From the NCBI RefSeq assembly GCF_019977235.1, contig NZ_AP024646.1:496001-560000 (forward strand): a stretch of DNA of 64,000 bases. The letters run 5' to 3'. The position numbers and the translations under genes are program-made. The stretch is from Arthrobacter sp. StoSoilB5 (GTDB taxonomy: Bacteria; Actinomycetota; Actinomycetes; Actinomycetales; Micrococcaceae). The notes beneath the pieces are model-generated. The model saw only the letters and a program-made list of their open reading frames with translations. It searched no databases and was not told the origin of the DNA. The first letter of the stretch is position 1. Each line of letters opens with the position of its first letter. Of the stretch, positions 1 through 7,829 are shown one piece after another.

Positions 1-2
1 CG

Positions 3-43
3 AAAAACGCCGGTGGGGGTGCGGGCACCCTTCACCGGTGTTT
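3..43 (-). terminator. Terminator downstream of betA
   Basis: On the minus strand an ACCGGTG...CACCGGCG stem with an inner GGGTG/CACCC stem ends in a run of five T. It lies about 25 bases past the betA stop, so it probably ends the betBA transcript. Confidence 0.6.
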
Positions 44-65
44 CCGTTCAGCGGCGATCGCCTGC

Positions 66-1706
66 TCAGGCAAGGGACAAGCTGAAGTCCGCCTCCGCCG
101 TCGTTGTTTCATCCGTCCGGCTGGCCCGGATGAGGTCCGCGCACCGCTCGCCGATCATCATGACGGTGATGTTGGGGTTTACCGTGACGTGTTCAGGCAT
201 GACAGAGGCGTCGGCCACGCGCAGGCCGGTAACGCCCTTGACACGTAGCTCGGGATCCAGCGGTGACAACTGGTCGTCCACTGGCCCCATGCGGACCGTA
301 CCCACCGGGTGGTAGACGGTGTTGTGCGTCTTGCGGATGTAGTCCTGCAGTTCCTCGTCGGTCTGTGCCTCGATGCCAGGGGAGAGCTCCCGGCCGGTCC
401 ACTCAGCCATGGCCGGCTGCGCGGCGATCTCCCGGGCCTTGCGGATCCCGGCAACCATGACGCGCATGTCGTGCCCCTCCGGATCGGTGAAGTACCGGGG
501 GTCGACCATGGGCTTATCGCGGAAGTCCCGGCTGCGCAGCCGGACGGTCCCGCGTGAACGGGCGTGGGTGACGTTCGGCGTGAGGCTGAAGCCGTTCTCC
601 GTTGTGGGGTAGCCGTACCGCAGGGTGTTCATGTCGAACGGGACAGAGCCGTAGTGCATCATCAGGTCCGGGCGGTCCAAACCCTCTTCGGTGGGAGTGA
701 AGATGCCGATCTCCCACCACTGGGTGGATGTCTGCACCATGGGCTGCTTGGCCTCGAACTGCACCACGCCTTCAGGGTGGTCCTGCAGGTGCTCGCCGAC
801 GCCGGGGGAATCGACCAGGACCTCGATGCCGTGCTGCTCGAGGTGCGCCGCCGGGCCGATGCCGGAGAGCATGAGGAGCTTGGGGGAGTCGATGGCGCCG
901 GTGGACAGGATGACCTCCTGATGCGCTGTGAGCCTGTGGGTCCGGCCGAAAGCCGAGTCAACGACGTCGACGCCGGTGCAGCGCTTGTCTGCGTCGAACA
1001 CCAGTTGGCGGGCACGAAGGCCGGTCAACAGCGTGAAGTTTTCGCGATCGATGATGGGGTGGATGTAGGAAACCGAGCTGGAGGAACGTGTCCCGTCAGA
1101 GCGGCGGTTGATCTGGAAGAAGTTGGCACCGTTGACCACGGTTGCGCCTGTGTTGAACTTGGTGCGCGGGATGCCGGCTTCTTCGCAGGCATCAAGGAGC
1201 GCGACGCCGGCGGGGTCCGCCGGGGGCACGTTCATCAAGTGCACGGGTCCTGAGTCGCCATGGTGGGGTGCGTCCGGGCCGGCGTCCTCGTTGGTCTCCA
1301 GCCGCTGGTACAGCGGCCAGGCGGTGGCAGCGTTCCATCCGGTGGCCCCGTACTTGGACTCCCACTCGTCAAGGTCTTCGCGCGGGGCCCAGAAGGCGAT
1401 GCAGGAGTTGTGGCTTGAGCAGCCGCCCATGACCTTGGCGCGCGAGTGGCGCATGAACGAGTTGCCGTTTTCCTGCGGCTCGATCGGGTAGTCCCAGTCG
1501 TATCCCGACTCCAGCAGTTCCATCCAGCGGTCAAGCTGCAGTATCTCTGGAAGGCCGCGGTCATCCGGACCGGCTTCAACCAGCGCCACGGAAACGGAAG
1601 GATCCTCGCTCAGTCGGGCGGCTACAGCGGCTCCGGCAGAGCCGCCGCCGATGACGACGTAGTCGAATCCTCGGTCATTGAGGTTCTCGATGTTGTCAGT
1701 GTGCAT
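66..1706 (-). CDS. betA: GMC oxidoreductase, probable choline dehydrogenase
   Basis: A 546-residue FAD-dependent alcohol oxidase/dehydrogenase of the GMC family, likely oxidising choline to betaine aldehyde. Seen: the N-terminal FAD dinucleotide-binding motif GGGSAG at residues 20-25, a GMC signature near residue 95 (GGCSSHNS), the second signature GAIDSPKLLMLSGIGP near 270-285, and the C-terminal active-site region with His466 (YHPVGTVRMG) and NPN at 510-512. Length is normal for BetA. Its start abuts the stop of the upstream aldehyde dehydrogenase, so the two are co-transcribed. The choline assignment rests on family plus this pairing; another alcohol substrate cannot be excluded from sequence alone. 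Confidence 0.82.
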   Translation of the reverse strand: MHTDNIENLNDRGFDYVVIGGGSAGAAVAARLSEDPSVSVALVEAGPDDRGLPEILQLDRWMELLESGYDWDYPIEPQENGNSFMRHSRAKVMGGCSSHNSCIAFWAPREDLDEWESKYGATGWNAATAWPLYQRLETNEDAGPDAPHHGDSGPVHLMNVPPADPAGVALLDACEEAGIPRTKFNTGATVVNGANFFQINRRSDGTRSSSSVSYIHPIIDRENFTLLTGLRARQLVFDADKRCTGVDVVDSAFGRTHRLTAHQEVILSTGAIDSPKLLMLSGIGPAAHLEQHGIEVLVDSPGVGEHLQDHPEGVVQFEAKQPMVQTSTQWWEIGIFTPTEEGLDRPDLMMHYGSVPFDMNTLRYGYPTTENGFSLTPNVTHARSRGTVRLRSRDFRDKPMVDPRYFTDPEGHDMRVMVAGIRKAREIAAQPAMAEWTGRELSPGIEAQTDEELQDYIRKTHNTVYHPVGTVRMGPVDDQLSPLDPELRVKGVTGLRVADASVMPEHVTVNPNITVMMIGERCADLIRASRTDETTTAEADFSLSLA

Positions 1707-3218
1707 CTATTTCTCCTTGCTGCGGTCAGCGAACCAGCCGGTTACCTGCGGGTTGGTGTTCTGGTAGATGTGCTTGGCTTCCTGGTATTCAGCGAGTCCG
1801 GTGGGACCGAGCTCGCGGCCGACGCCGGACTGGCCGAAGCCGCCCCATTCGGCCTGTGGAAGGTAGGGGTGGTAGTCGTTGATCCAAACGGTGCCGTGCC
1901 GCAGCCGGCCTGCTACCCGCTGCGCCTTGCCTGCATCCTGGGTCCAGACGGCGCCGGCCAGTCCGTAGATGGTGTCGTTCGCGGTGGCTACGGCTTCGTC
2001 TTCAGTGCGGAAGGTTTCCACCGTTACTACCGGGCCGAAGGCTTCGTCGACGACCACTGACATTCCCCGTTGGACGCGGTCCAGGATGGTCGGCTGGTAG
2101 TAGTAACCGGCGTCGTACTTCTCCCCTTCAGGGGCCGCGCCGCCGCACCGCAACCGCGCACCTTCCGCCACGCCACGCTGGACGTACTCGTGGACTTTGT
2201 CGCGGTGTTCGGCGGAAATGAGCGGGCCGGTTTCGGCGGCCTCATCGAACGGGCCACCAAGGCGGATGTCCTTTGCCCTGCGGACCAACTCGTCAACGAA
2301 GCGCTCGGCGATGGATTCCTCCACCACCAGTCGTGCCCCAGCGGAGCAGACCTGGCCTGAGTGGAGGAAGGCGCCGTTGAGGGCGTTGTCGACGGCGGCG
2401 TCGAAGTCGGCGTCCGCGAAAATGACGTTGGGGTTCTTGCCGCCGAGTTCAAGCGCGACCTTCTTGACCGTAGCGGCAGCGGCAGCAGCGATGCGCTTGC
2501 CGGTTTCCAAGCCGCCCGTGAAGGAAACGAGGTCGACCTCGGGGTGTTCGGTGAGCGGTGCGCCCACCTTGCGGCCGGGTCCGGTGAGAAGGTTGGCGAC
2601 GCCGTCCGGCAGGCCAAGGTCCTTGAGCAACTGCATGGCAAGGATTGCCGTGGACGGGGTCAGCTCGGCGGGCTTGAGGACGAAGGTGCAGCCAGCCGCC
2701 AGCGCGGGTGCGATCTTCCAAGCGGCCTGCAGCAGCGGGTAGTTCCACGGCGTGATCAAGCCACAGACGCCAACGGGCTCGTAGACGATTTTGCTGGCGA
2801 CGGCGTTGTCCCCGGCATCGACTACCCGGCCCGCGGACTGCCCTGCGAGCCTTCCGAAGTATTCGAAGCAGGCAGCGATGTCGTCGATGTCGATGCGGCT
2901 TTCGATGATTCGCTTGCCGGTGTCCAGCGATTCGGCACGGGCGAACTTCTCCCGGCGTTCGCGCAGTTCTGCGGCGACCTTCAGCAGGAACGCGCCGCGA
3001 TCGGGAGCGGGGACTGAAGACCAGACGCCGGAGTCAAAGGCTGCACGAGCGGCAGAAATGGCGCGCTCGGCATCTTCTCGACCGGCCTCGGACACTGTGG
3101 CGACCAGTTCGCCGTCGGCCGGGTTGTGGATTTGACGGACTGCGCCGGATGCAGCCGGCTCCCACGAGCCGTTGATGAAAAGAGTGGATGCGGAATCGGA
3201 GAATGTGGCTTGGGTCAT
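1707..3218 (-). CDS. betB: Betaine-aldehyde dehydrogenase (ALDH superfamily)
   Basis: NAD(P)-dependent aldehyde dehydrogenase of 503 residues from the start used here (MTQATF...); an upstream ATG at 3254 would add 12 residues but lies inside the operator palindrome, so the internal start is preferred. Seen: ELGGKNPN with Glu257, and the nucleophile motif GQVCSAG with Cys291. It is first in a two-gene unit with the choline-dehydrogenase-like gene, with no gap, so it probably turns betaine aldehyde into glycine betaine. Two palindromes directly upstream suggest control by a TetR/BetI-type repressor, and such a gene lies about 1.5 kb away. Confidence 0.82.
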   Translation of the reverse strand: MTQATFSDSASTLFINGSWEPAASGAVRQIHNPADGELVATVSEAGREDAERAISAARAAFDSGVWSSVPAPDRGAFLLKVAAELRERREKFARAESLDTGKRIIESRIDIDDIAACFEYFGRLAGQSAGRVVDAGDNAVASKIVYEPVGVCGLITPWNYPLLQAAWKIAPALAAGCTFVLKPAELTPSTAILAMQLLKDLGLPDGVANLLTGPGRKVGAPLTEHPEVDLVSFTGGLETGKRIAAAAAATVKKVALELGGKNPNVIFADADFDAAVDNALNGAFLHSGQVCSAGARLVVEESIAERFVDELVRRAKDIRLGGPFDEAAETGPLISAEHRDKVHEYVQRGVAEGARLRCGGAAPEGEKYDAGYYYQPTILDRVQRGMSVVVDEAFGPVVTVETFRTEDEAVATANDTIYGLAGAVWTQDAGKAQRVAGRLRHGTVWINDYHPYLPQAEWGGFGQSGVGRELGPTGLAEYQEAKHIYQNTNPQVTGWFADRSKEK

Positions 3219-3236
3219 ACGTTGCAGATTAGTTGA

Positions 3237-3280
3237 TCTTGAACATCTGTTCAAGAGTCAGTATGAACAAATGTTCAAGA
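3237..3280. promoter_or_regulatory. Tandem palindromic operator upstream of betBA
   Basis: TCTTGAACA-TC-TGTTCAAGA at 3237-3256 and TGAACA-AA-TGTTCA at 3264-3277 are two copies of the same dyad, with centres 24 bp apart. They lie between betB (minus) and the divergent gene at 3309. Repeated dyads of this kind fit a TetR-type dimer pair. The likely ligand-responsive protein is the TetR at 4722-5327; that link is inferred. Confidence 0.7.
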
Positions 3281-3308
3281 ATGGTAGCTGCGTTTTGGTG
3301 ATGGCGGC

Positions 3309-4280
3309 ATGATGGTGGACATGACTTGGCTTAATGGCCTCCGTTTTGACCCGATCGCCCCGCTGGTGTCCAGCGGGCACCCGGCCGTCCGCTACTGGGC
3401 CGAGCGGGAGTTCCTGCAGGGTTCCGCTGGCACGGCAGAGACCGCCCTCTGGGATCTCCCCATTCCCCGGCGCATCATGCGGCATCAGGGCCCAGACGGG
3501 TCGTGGCCCTACCCGGGCAGGCGGCCCCGCTCCCGGACAGACTACGACCTGCTCGAGACCTACCGGAATCTCGGATTCCTGGTGGAGATGTTCGGACTCA
3601 CGCGCGAGCACCCCGCCCTTGCGGCAGCAGCCCAATACGTCTTGTCCCATCAGACACCCGAAGGCGACCTGCGGGGAATCTACGGAAACCAATACTCCCC
3701 CAACTACACCGCGGGCTTTATCGAACTCCTTGTCAAGGCCGGGTACACGGACGACCCCAGGGTTGACCTCGCGTTCGCGTGGCTCGAGTCCGCTCGACAG
3801 GACGACGGCGGATGGGCCCTACCACTGCGTACGCGGGGAAGAAACCTCGATGCCTTGGACCAGTCGTCCACTATTGCCCCGGATCCGACCCGGCCGTTCT
3901 CGCACCTCATCACAGGCGTTGTGCTCAGGGCCTACGCGGCACATCCCCGGCACCGCTCGGGCCCCTCCGCGAGGAAGGCATCGGAACTGCTGGCGAGTCG
4001 TTTCTTCGAGCCTGACGCCTACCGGGACAAAGGGAGGATCGCCGACTGGACCGAATTCAGCTTCCCCTTCTGGATGACCGATCTCGTCTCCGCCCTCGAT
4101 TCCATAAGCAACATCCAACCCGAGCTAACGACGAAGAAAACCGACCGGGCGCGGGACTGGCTTGCTGACCGCCAAGAGCCGAGCGGCCTCTTCGCCGGCC
4201 ACCTGCTCCGAGACAGATTCCATGACCTTCAGCTCTGGTTTAGCCTCGCCGTGTGCCGGGTCTTCGCGCGCATGCCATGA
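3309..4280 (+). CDS. Alpha/alpha-toroid (prenyltransferase/squalene-cyclase-like) orphan protein
   Basis: A 323-residue soluble protein with no signal peptide. The sequence has helical repeats around Gly/Asp-Gly-(Ser/Gly)-Trp turns (QGPDGSWPYPG, ESARQDDGGWALP, DRQEPSGLF), the pattern of alpha/alpha-barrel proteins related to squalene cyclase and prenyltransferase beta subunits. The DXDD acid motif of class II terpene cyclases is not seen, so cyclase activity is not claimed. Starts at 3309, 3312 or 3321 are possible; a GGTGG precedes the last. It is divergent from betB across the shared operators, so it may be co-regulated with choline oxidation. Function unknown. Confidence 0.6.
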   Translation: MMVDMTWLNGLRFDPIAPLVSSGHPAVRYWAEREFLQGSAGTAETALWDLPIPRRIMRHQGPDGSWPYPGRRPRSRTDYDLLETYRNLGFLVEMFGLTREHPALAAAAQYVLSHQTPEGDLRGIYGNQYSPNYTAGFIELLVKAGYTDDPRVDLAFAWLESARQDDGGWALPLRTRGRNLDALDQSSTIAPDPTRPFSHLITGVVLRAYAAHPRHRSGPSARKASELLASRFFEPDAYRDKGRIADWTEFSFPFWMTDLVSALDSISNIQPELTTKKTDRARDWLADRQEPSGLFAGHLLRDRFHDLQLWFSLAVCRVFARMP

Positions 4281-4334
4281 CGGCGAGCGCGGCATGGTCC
4301 AGCTTTCGGCGCCGTTCATATTGAGCCGTTCATA

Positions 4335-4643
4335 TTAATGCGGGAACAGAAACTCGCCGCCGATGAAGAACATGGCAGAGACGACCAACAGCATCAGGAC
4401 AGCGAGCAGCAGCCGACTCCGGTCCCGGCGCCGGAAAACAGCTATGCATCCAGCAGAGATGGCCGCAATGGCAAGGATTGCCAGGACCACTCCCACCCAC
4501 GGTCCCGCAGCTGAGGGGAGGATGAGCAGGATGCTCCAGTACAGGGGGTATAAGACGACGGCGGCTGCGAGCCAGAGAGCCCACCAACCCAAGCGCGTCG
4601 AAGGAGCGACCTTCCAGTTGGCGCCTTCTTTCCGCGTCTTCAT
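4335..4643 (-). CDS. Small three-helix membrane protein
   Basis: About 102 residues from MKTRKEGANWK; an in-frame ATG at 4703 would add 20 residues without a better ribosome site. Seen: three hydrophobic stretches (LGWWALWLAAAVVLYPLYW, VGVVLAILAIAAISAGCIAVF, LLLAVLMLLVVSAMFFIGG) with an RRRDR loop between the second and third, and a positively charged N terminus. It follows the TetR gene by less than 80 bases on the same strand, so it may share that transcript. No family recognised. Confidence 0.55.
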   Translation of the reverse strand: MKTRKEGANWKVAPSTRLGWWALWLAAAVVLYPLYWSILLILPSAAGPWVGVVLAILAIAAISAGCIAVFRRRDRSRLLLAVLMLLVVSAMFFIGGEFLFPH

Positions 4644-4721
4644 GGGCTTGAAATTACGCCACCGCAGATCAAGGGCGGAAGGGCACATAGTCCTACTGCC
4701 CATGTCGGTTGGTCGGCCGCA

Positions 4722-5327
4722 TCACCGCCGGTCGTTGTCCCGCGAAGGCGCGAAAGCGATCTGCTCTGTGCGGGCAATGCCTCTCTCGATGGCAGCCTTG
4801 TCTATGCCCAGGAGCGTGGTGAGCCACATGCCGTTTTGCACGACGACGATGTCGGCTGCCCGATCCTTGCATTCTTCCGGGGACAGCCCGGACATTGCAT
4901 TCCCTATCAGGGTCGCGAGCCCCTGGAGATACCCATCAAACGCGGTGGCGTTGATCCGCGCAAAGTCCTCATGGGCCTGGGCGAGGGCCCAGAGGTGGAG
5001 GCGGAGGGACAGGTACGGCGTGGTCAGGAGTTCGGGGTCCGCAACGCGCCGAAGTGACTCTCGAAGTTGCTCCTCAGGGGTTGAGTCCAGCGCCGGCTCC
5101 ACCAGCATGAGGTCGTGCTGTTCAATTTGGTGCAGCACCGCACGGATCAAACTCGATTTGTCTTCGTAGTAATAGTTCACGAGCCCGAGTGCGACGCCGG
5201 CTTCACGCGCCACGGCGCGCATGTTGATACCGGAAATGCCGTGGCGGGACAGTAGTTCCAGGGCCGCTTCGAGAATGCGTGTCTGCCTGTCAGCCTGTTC
5301 GCCGGCCTTTACGGTGCTTGTACCCAT
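4722..5327 (-). CDS. TetR-family repressor, BetI-like
   Basis: A 201-residue one-component regulator. The N-terminal helix-turn-helix (RILEAALELLSRHGISGINMRAVAREAGVALGLVNYYYEDKSSLI, in pieces over about residues 17-60) is typical TetR; the YYY tail of the recognition helix and the length of the ligand domain resemble the BetI branch. Closeness to betBA and the double palindrome upstream of betB suggest that it represses choline oxidation in response to choline. The regulatory link is inferred from position; the TetR call is firm. Confidence 0.78.
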   Translation of the reverse strand: MGTSTVKAGEQADRQTRILEAALELLSRHGISGINMRAVAREAGVALGLVNYYYEDKSSLIRAVLHQIEQHDLMLVEPALDSTPEEQLRESLRRVADPELLTTPYLSLRLHLWALAQAHEDFARINATAFDGYLQGLATLIGNAMSGLSPEECKDRAADIVVVQNGMWLTTLLGIDKAAIERGIARTEQIAFAPSRDNDRR

Positions 5328-5371
5328 TCGGCCAGACTATTGCCTAACCCGGATCGGCGCATCCCGGCTGC

Positions 5372-6130
5372 CTACAGGTTCGCCTCGGCGTAAACCCGCA
5401 GGGTATCCCGAACGAACGTAGCTCCTGACTCTCCGCCATAGTTGGCGGCAAATCGAGGGTCGGCAACGTACATCTCGCCGAGGCCCGTGACGTACCCTTT
5501 CACGTCCCCATCGGGTGTGGCGGATGGTGTGCCGGGGATTCCGCGGAGCCATTCGACGTGCCGTTTTGCCAGTTCTTGTGCTTCGGCGCTATCCGGCGCG
5601 ACGCCGGATTCGGCGGCGGCGATCCAGTCGCTCCCGAGCTTCCGGGAGCGGTCCTTCCACGCCTGCTTTTCTTCGGCGCTCATGCCGCGCCACCAAGCGT
5701 CACTTGTGGCGTACGCTTCCTTGCCCCAGCGCTCCTCTACTTCGTCCTTGTACTGAGTGTGGTCGAAGCCGTCGAACATGTCCTGTGCCATGTAATTTCC
5801 ATCCCCCTTTAATGTCTCAATGGTTTGCCGCACCGACGCGATTTGCCGCGCCAGGCGGTCCTGCTCCTGACCAAGCCATTCCAGATGGCCGCTCAACGCC
5901 TTGACGGTGTCGGTCTCCCGGGCAAGCACATCGGCAATCGCAGGCAAACCGAGCCCAAGTTCCCGGAGCAGGAGGATCCGCTGGAGCTGCACCAAGGCCG
6001 GACCGTCGTAATAGCGGTAACCGTTATGACCGGTCCGGCTTGGCTTGAGCAGCCCAATGTCGTCGTAGTGACGCAGCGTGCGGCTGGTGGTCCCTGCCAT
6101 CTTGGCGATTTCCTGGATCGACCAGTCCAT
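5372..6130 (-). CDS. MerR-family activator with TipAS-type ligand domain
   Basis: A 252-residue protein with an N-terminal MerR winged helix (WSIQEIAKMAGTTSRTLRHY, then DDIGLLKP, residues 3-30), a coiled-coil dimer helix (about 75-110) and a C-terminal TipAS-like domain (about 115-250) with DGFDHTQYKDEVEERWG and RDTLRVYAEANL-type segments. TipA-type proteins bind thiopeptide or other peptide-like antibiotics and drive their own synthesis. A MerR-type promoter with a 19-bp spacer lies directly upstream, consistent with autoactivation. Methionines at the linker (YMAQDM) could allow a short TipAS form by internal initiation, as known for tipA; there is no clear Shine-Dalgarno proof here. Confidence 0.8.
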   Translation of the reverse strand: MDWSIQEIAKMAGTTSRTLRHYDDIGLLKPSRTGHNGYRYYDGPALVQLQRILLLRELGLGLPAIADVLARETDTVKALSGHLEWLGQEQDRLARQIASVRQTIETLKGDGNYMAQDMFDGFDHTQYKDEVEERWGKEAYATSDAWWRGMSAEEKQAWKDRSRKLGSDWIAAAESGVAPDSAEAQELAKRHVEWLRGIPGTPSATPDGDVKGYVTGLGEMYVADPRFAANYGGESGATFVRDTLRVYAEANL

Positions 6131-6172
6131 GGGTCCTCCGTCCTGGCCCTCTCGTTCCTGGCTTGTCCTTTG

Positions 6173-6203
6173 ACAGTAATGGTTGACGTTACGTCAAGGT
6201 CAA
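6173..6203 (-). promoter_or_regulatory. MerR-type promoter with 19-bp spacer and palindrome
   Basis: On the minus strand, -35 TTGACC (6203-6198), a 19-bp spacer holding the perfect dyad TTGACGT-A-ACGTCAA (6183-6197), then -10 TACTGT (6178-6173). The overlong spacer filled by a dyad is the hallmark of MerR-activated promoters; it sits about 45 bases upstream of the TipA-like gene. Confidence 0.75.
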
Positions 6204-6218
6204 GGGTGGATGGGGGAT

Positions 6219-6860
6219 TTAGTCAGCCAGGATCAGGTAGAGCGCACGGCGGGTTTCATCGAGCTTTTCGATCGCTGCCCTCCGCTGTTCGTCGGTTGCT
6301 GCGGCACGGAACTGGTGGACGACGCCCATCAGTTTTCCGATGCTTTGGTGGAACTCCTGCATGTTTCCGTCGGCCTCGGTGTTCCAGGCGTTGGCGAGTT
6401 CTTCTTCATGCTCGGCAACGTAGGCGCGCCCGTCGTCGGTCAAGGTGAATTCCGTGCGGCGCCCTTCGCCCACCGCTGTGATGAGCTCTTCATCAACCAA
6501 CTGCTGCAACGTGGGGTAGACGGATCCGGGGCTGGGACGCCATGTTCCGGACGTCTTCTCCGCAATCGTCTTGATCAGCCCATAGCCGTTGGACGGAGAC
6601 TCAGCCAGCAGTGACAGGATGGCTGCCCTGACGTCGCCGCGGTTTGCCCTTCGCCCGCCACCGGGACCGAAGCCCCTGGGTCCGAAGCCGCCGGGGCCGA
6701 AGCCAGGACCGAAACCGCCGGGTCCGAAGCCGGGCCCGCCGTGTCCGTGGGGACCGCGGCGCCCTTTGCCTCGGTTGAAGCGACCTCTTCCGTGGCCGTG
6801 CTCGGGGAGTCCGGAACCATGTTCCGGGAAGGTGTTGTCGTGTTCGTGGATGCCTTTCAT
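6219..6860 (-). CDS. PadR-family repressor with Gly/Pro-rich N-terminal tail
   Basis: A 213-residue protein. About 70 N-terminal residues are low complexity (His/Gly/Arg, then GFGPGG repeats, FGPGFGPGGFGPRGFGPGGG), followed by a PadR winged helix (about 75-150: GDVRAAILSLLAESPSNGYG, then SPGSVYPTLQQL) and a helical dimer tail ending RRALYLILAD. Such tails occur in actinobacterial PadR proteins and may aid DNA or metal binding, which is not proven. A nested palindrome lies 45 bases upstream, so autorepression is likely. No exporter gene adjoins it, which is unusual for PadR genes. Confidence 0.82.
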   Translation of the reverse strand: MKGIHEHDNTFPEHGSGLPEHGHGRGRFNRGKGRRGPHGHGGPGFGPGGFGPGFGPGGFGPRGFGPGGGRRANRGDVRAAILSLLAESPSNGYGLIKTIAEKTSGTWRPSPGSVYPTLQQLVDEELITAVGEGRRTEFTLTDDGRAYVAEHEEELANAWNTEADGNMQEFHQSIGKLMGVVHQFRAAATDEQRRAAIEKLDETRRALYLILAD

Positions 6861-6905
6861 AACAGCATCGTCCTTTCGGTGTAATGGTTCGCCGAAGGAT
6901 TATCG

Positions 6906-6937
6906 GCGATACTTAACGATATATCGGTAAGTATCGC
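6906..6937. promoter_or_regulatory. Nested palindrome, probable PadR operator
   Basis: GCGATACTTA (6906-6915) and TAAGTATCGC (6928-6937) are perfect inverted arms. The centre holds a second perfect dyad, CGATATATCG (6917-6926). It lies immediately upstream of the PadR gene and downstream of the dehydrogenase operon terminator. Confidence 0.7.
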
Positions 6938-6962
6938 GACGTCAAGACTCCTAAACGTGAAA

Positions 6963-6993
6963 GCTGCCCCCGCCCAAAGAGGGCAGGGGCAGC
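6963..6993 (-). terminator. Terminator of the ethanolamine-type operon
   Basis: GCTGCCCC..CCC-AAAGA-GGG..GGGGCAGC forms a strong stem. On the minus strand it is followed by TTTC, about 25 bases past the stop of the short-chain dehydrogenase gene. Confidence 0.65.
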
Positions 6994-7015
6994 CGGATGA
7001 ACCGCGGGCGGGATG

Positions 7016-7798
7016 CTACGAGAGGGGAGTGACGTAAGCTCCCGAGATGCCGCCATCCACAAGGAAGGTGGACGCCGTGATGAAGGAAGCGTCGTCACTT
7101 GCAAGAAACGCGACCGCTGCGGCCAGTTCTTCCGGTTCCGCGAAGCGGCCCAGAGGAACGTGGACCAACCGGCGTGCGGCCTTCTCAGGATCCTTGGCGA
7201 AGAGTTCCTTCAGCAGGGGAGTGTTCACCGGGCCGGGGCAAAGGGCGTTGATGCGGATCCCCTGACGCGCAAACTCGACACCGAGTTCGCGGCTCATGGA
7301 CAGAACGCCGCCCTTGGACGCGCTGTAGGAAATCTGCGACGTTGCCGCTCCCATGACAGCCACGAAGGATGCCGTGTTGATGATGGATCCCTTGCCCTGT
7401 TCCTGCATGTAGGGGATGGCGTACTTGCAGCAGTAATAGACGGAGGTCAGGTTCACTTCCTGGACCCTGCGCCACGCGTCGATTCCGGTGTCCAGGATCG
7501 AGGCGTCATCAGCGGGGGAGATGCCCGCGTTGTTGAAAGCGATGTCCACGCTGCCATACGTCTCTTTTGTCTGCGCATAGAGGTTGCGGACTTCTTCTTC
7601 GCTGGTCACGTCGACTTTGACGAACAGGCCGCCTACTTCGTTGGCCGCTGCAATCCCGGAGGTCGGTTCGATGTCGGCGATGACAACATTGGCGCCTTCA
7701 GCTGCCATCCGGCGTGCCGTGGCAAGGCCGATGCCACTGGCGCCGCCGGTGATGACTGCGCTGCGGCCGGCGAGACGGTTCGAAACTACTGCTTGCAT
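7016..7798 (-). CDS. Short-chain dehydrogenase/reductase (SDR), probable alcohol dehydrogenase step
   Basis: A 260-residue classical SDR. Seen: TGGASGIG at 17-24, NNAG at 89-92, catalytic Ser144, Tyr158 and Lys162 (YSASK). The start used (MQAVVSN) has AAAGGAG about 10 bases upstream; the longer reading frame to 7930 overlaps the preceding gene. It is last in a five-gene minus-strand operon after the permease, ligase, hydrolase and aldehyde dehydrogenase. If the operon degrades ethanolamine through gamma-glutamylethanolamide, an alcohol dehydrogenase is needed before the aldehyde step, and this SDR would fit. That role is inferred. Confidence 0.8.
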   Translation of the reverse strand: MQAVVSNRLAGRSAVITGGASGIGLATARRMAAEGANVVIADIEPTSGIAAANEVGGLFVKVDVTSEEEVRNLYAQTKETYGSVDIAFNNAGISPADDASILDTGIDAWRRVQEVNLTSVYYCCKYAIPYMQEQGKGSIINTASFVAVMGAATSQISYSASKGGVLSMSRELGVEFARQGIRINALCPGPVNTPLLKELFAKDPEKAARRLVHVPLGRFAEPEELAAAVAFLASDDASFITASTFLVDGGISGAYVTPLS

Positions 7799-7829
7799 TG
7801 GTGCTCTCCTTTGAAAAAGTGGAAAAAGT

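Noticed and set aside
564..1253. 229-codon plus-strand frame opposite betA
   Set aside because: It lies fully antisense to the well-supported GMC oxidoreductase, with no ribosome site and no family likeness; a high-GC shadow frame.
3309..4280. Functional class II terpene cyclase
   Set aside because: The chain has toroid-like turns but lacks the DXDD catalytic motif and is far shorter than squalene-hopene cyclases.
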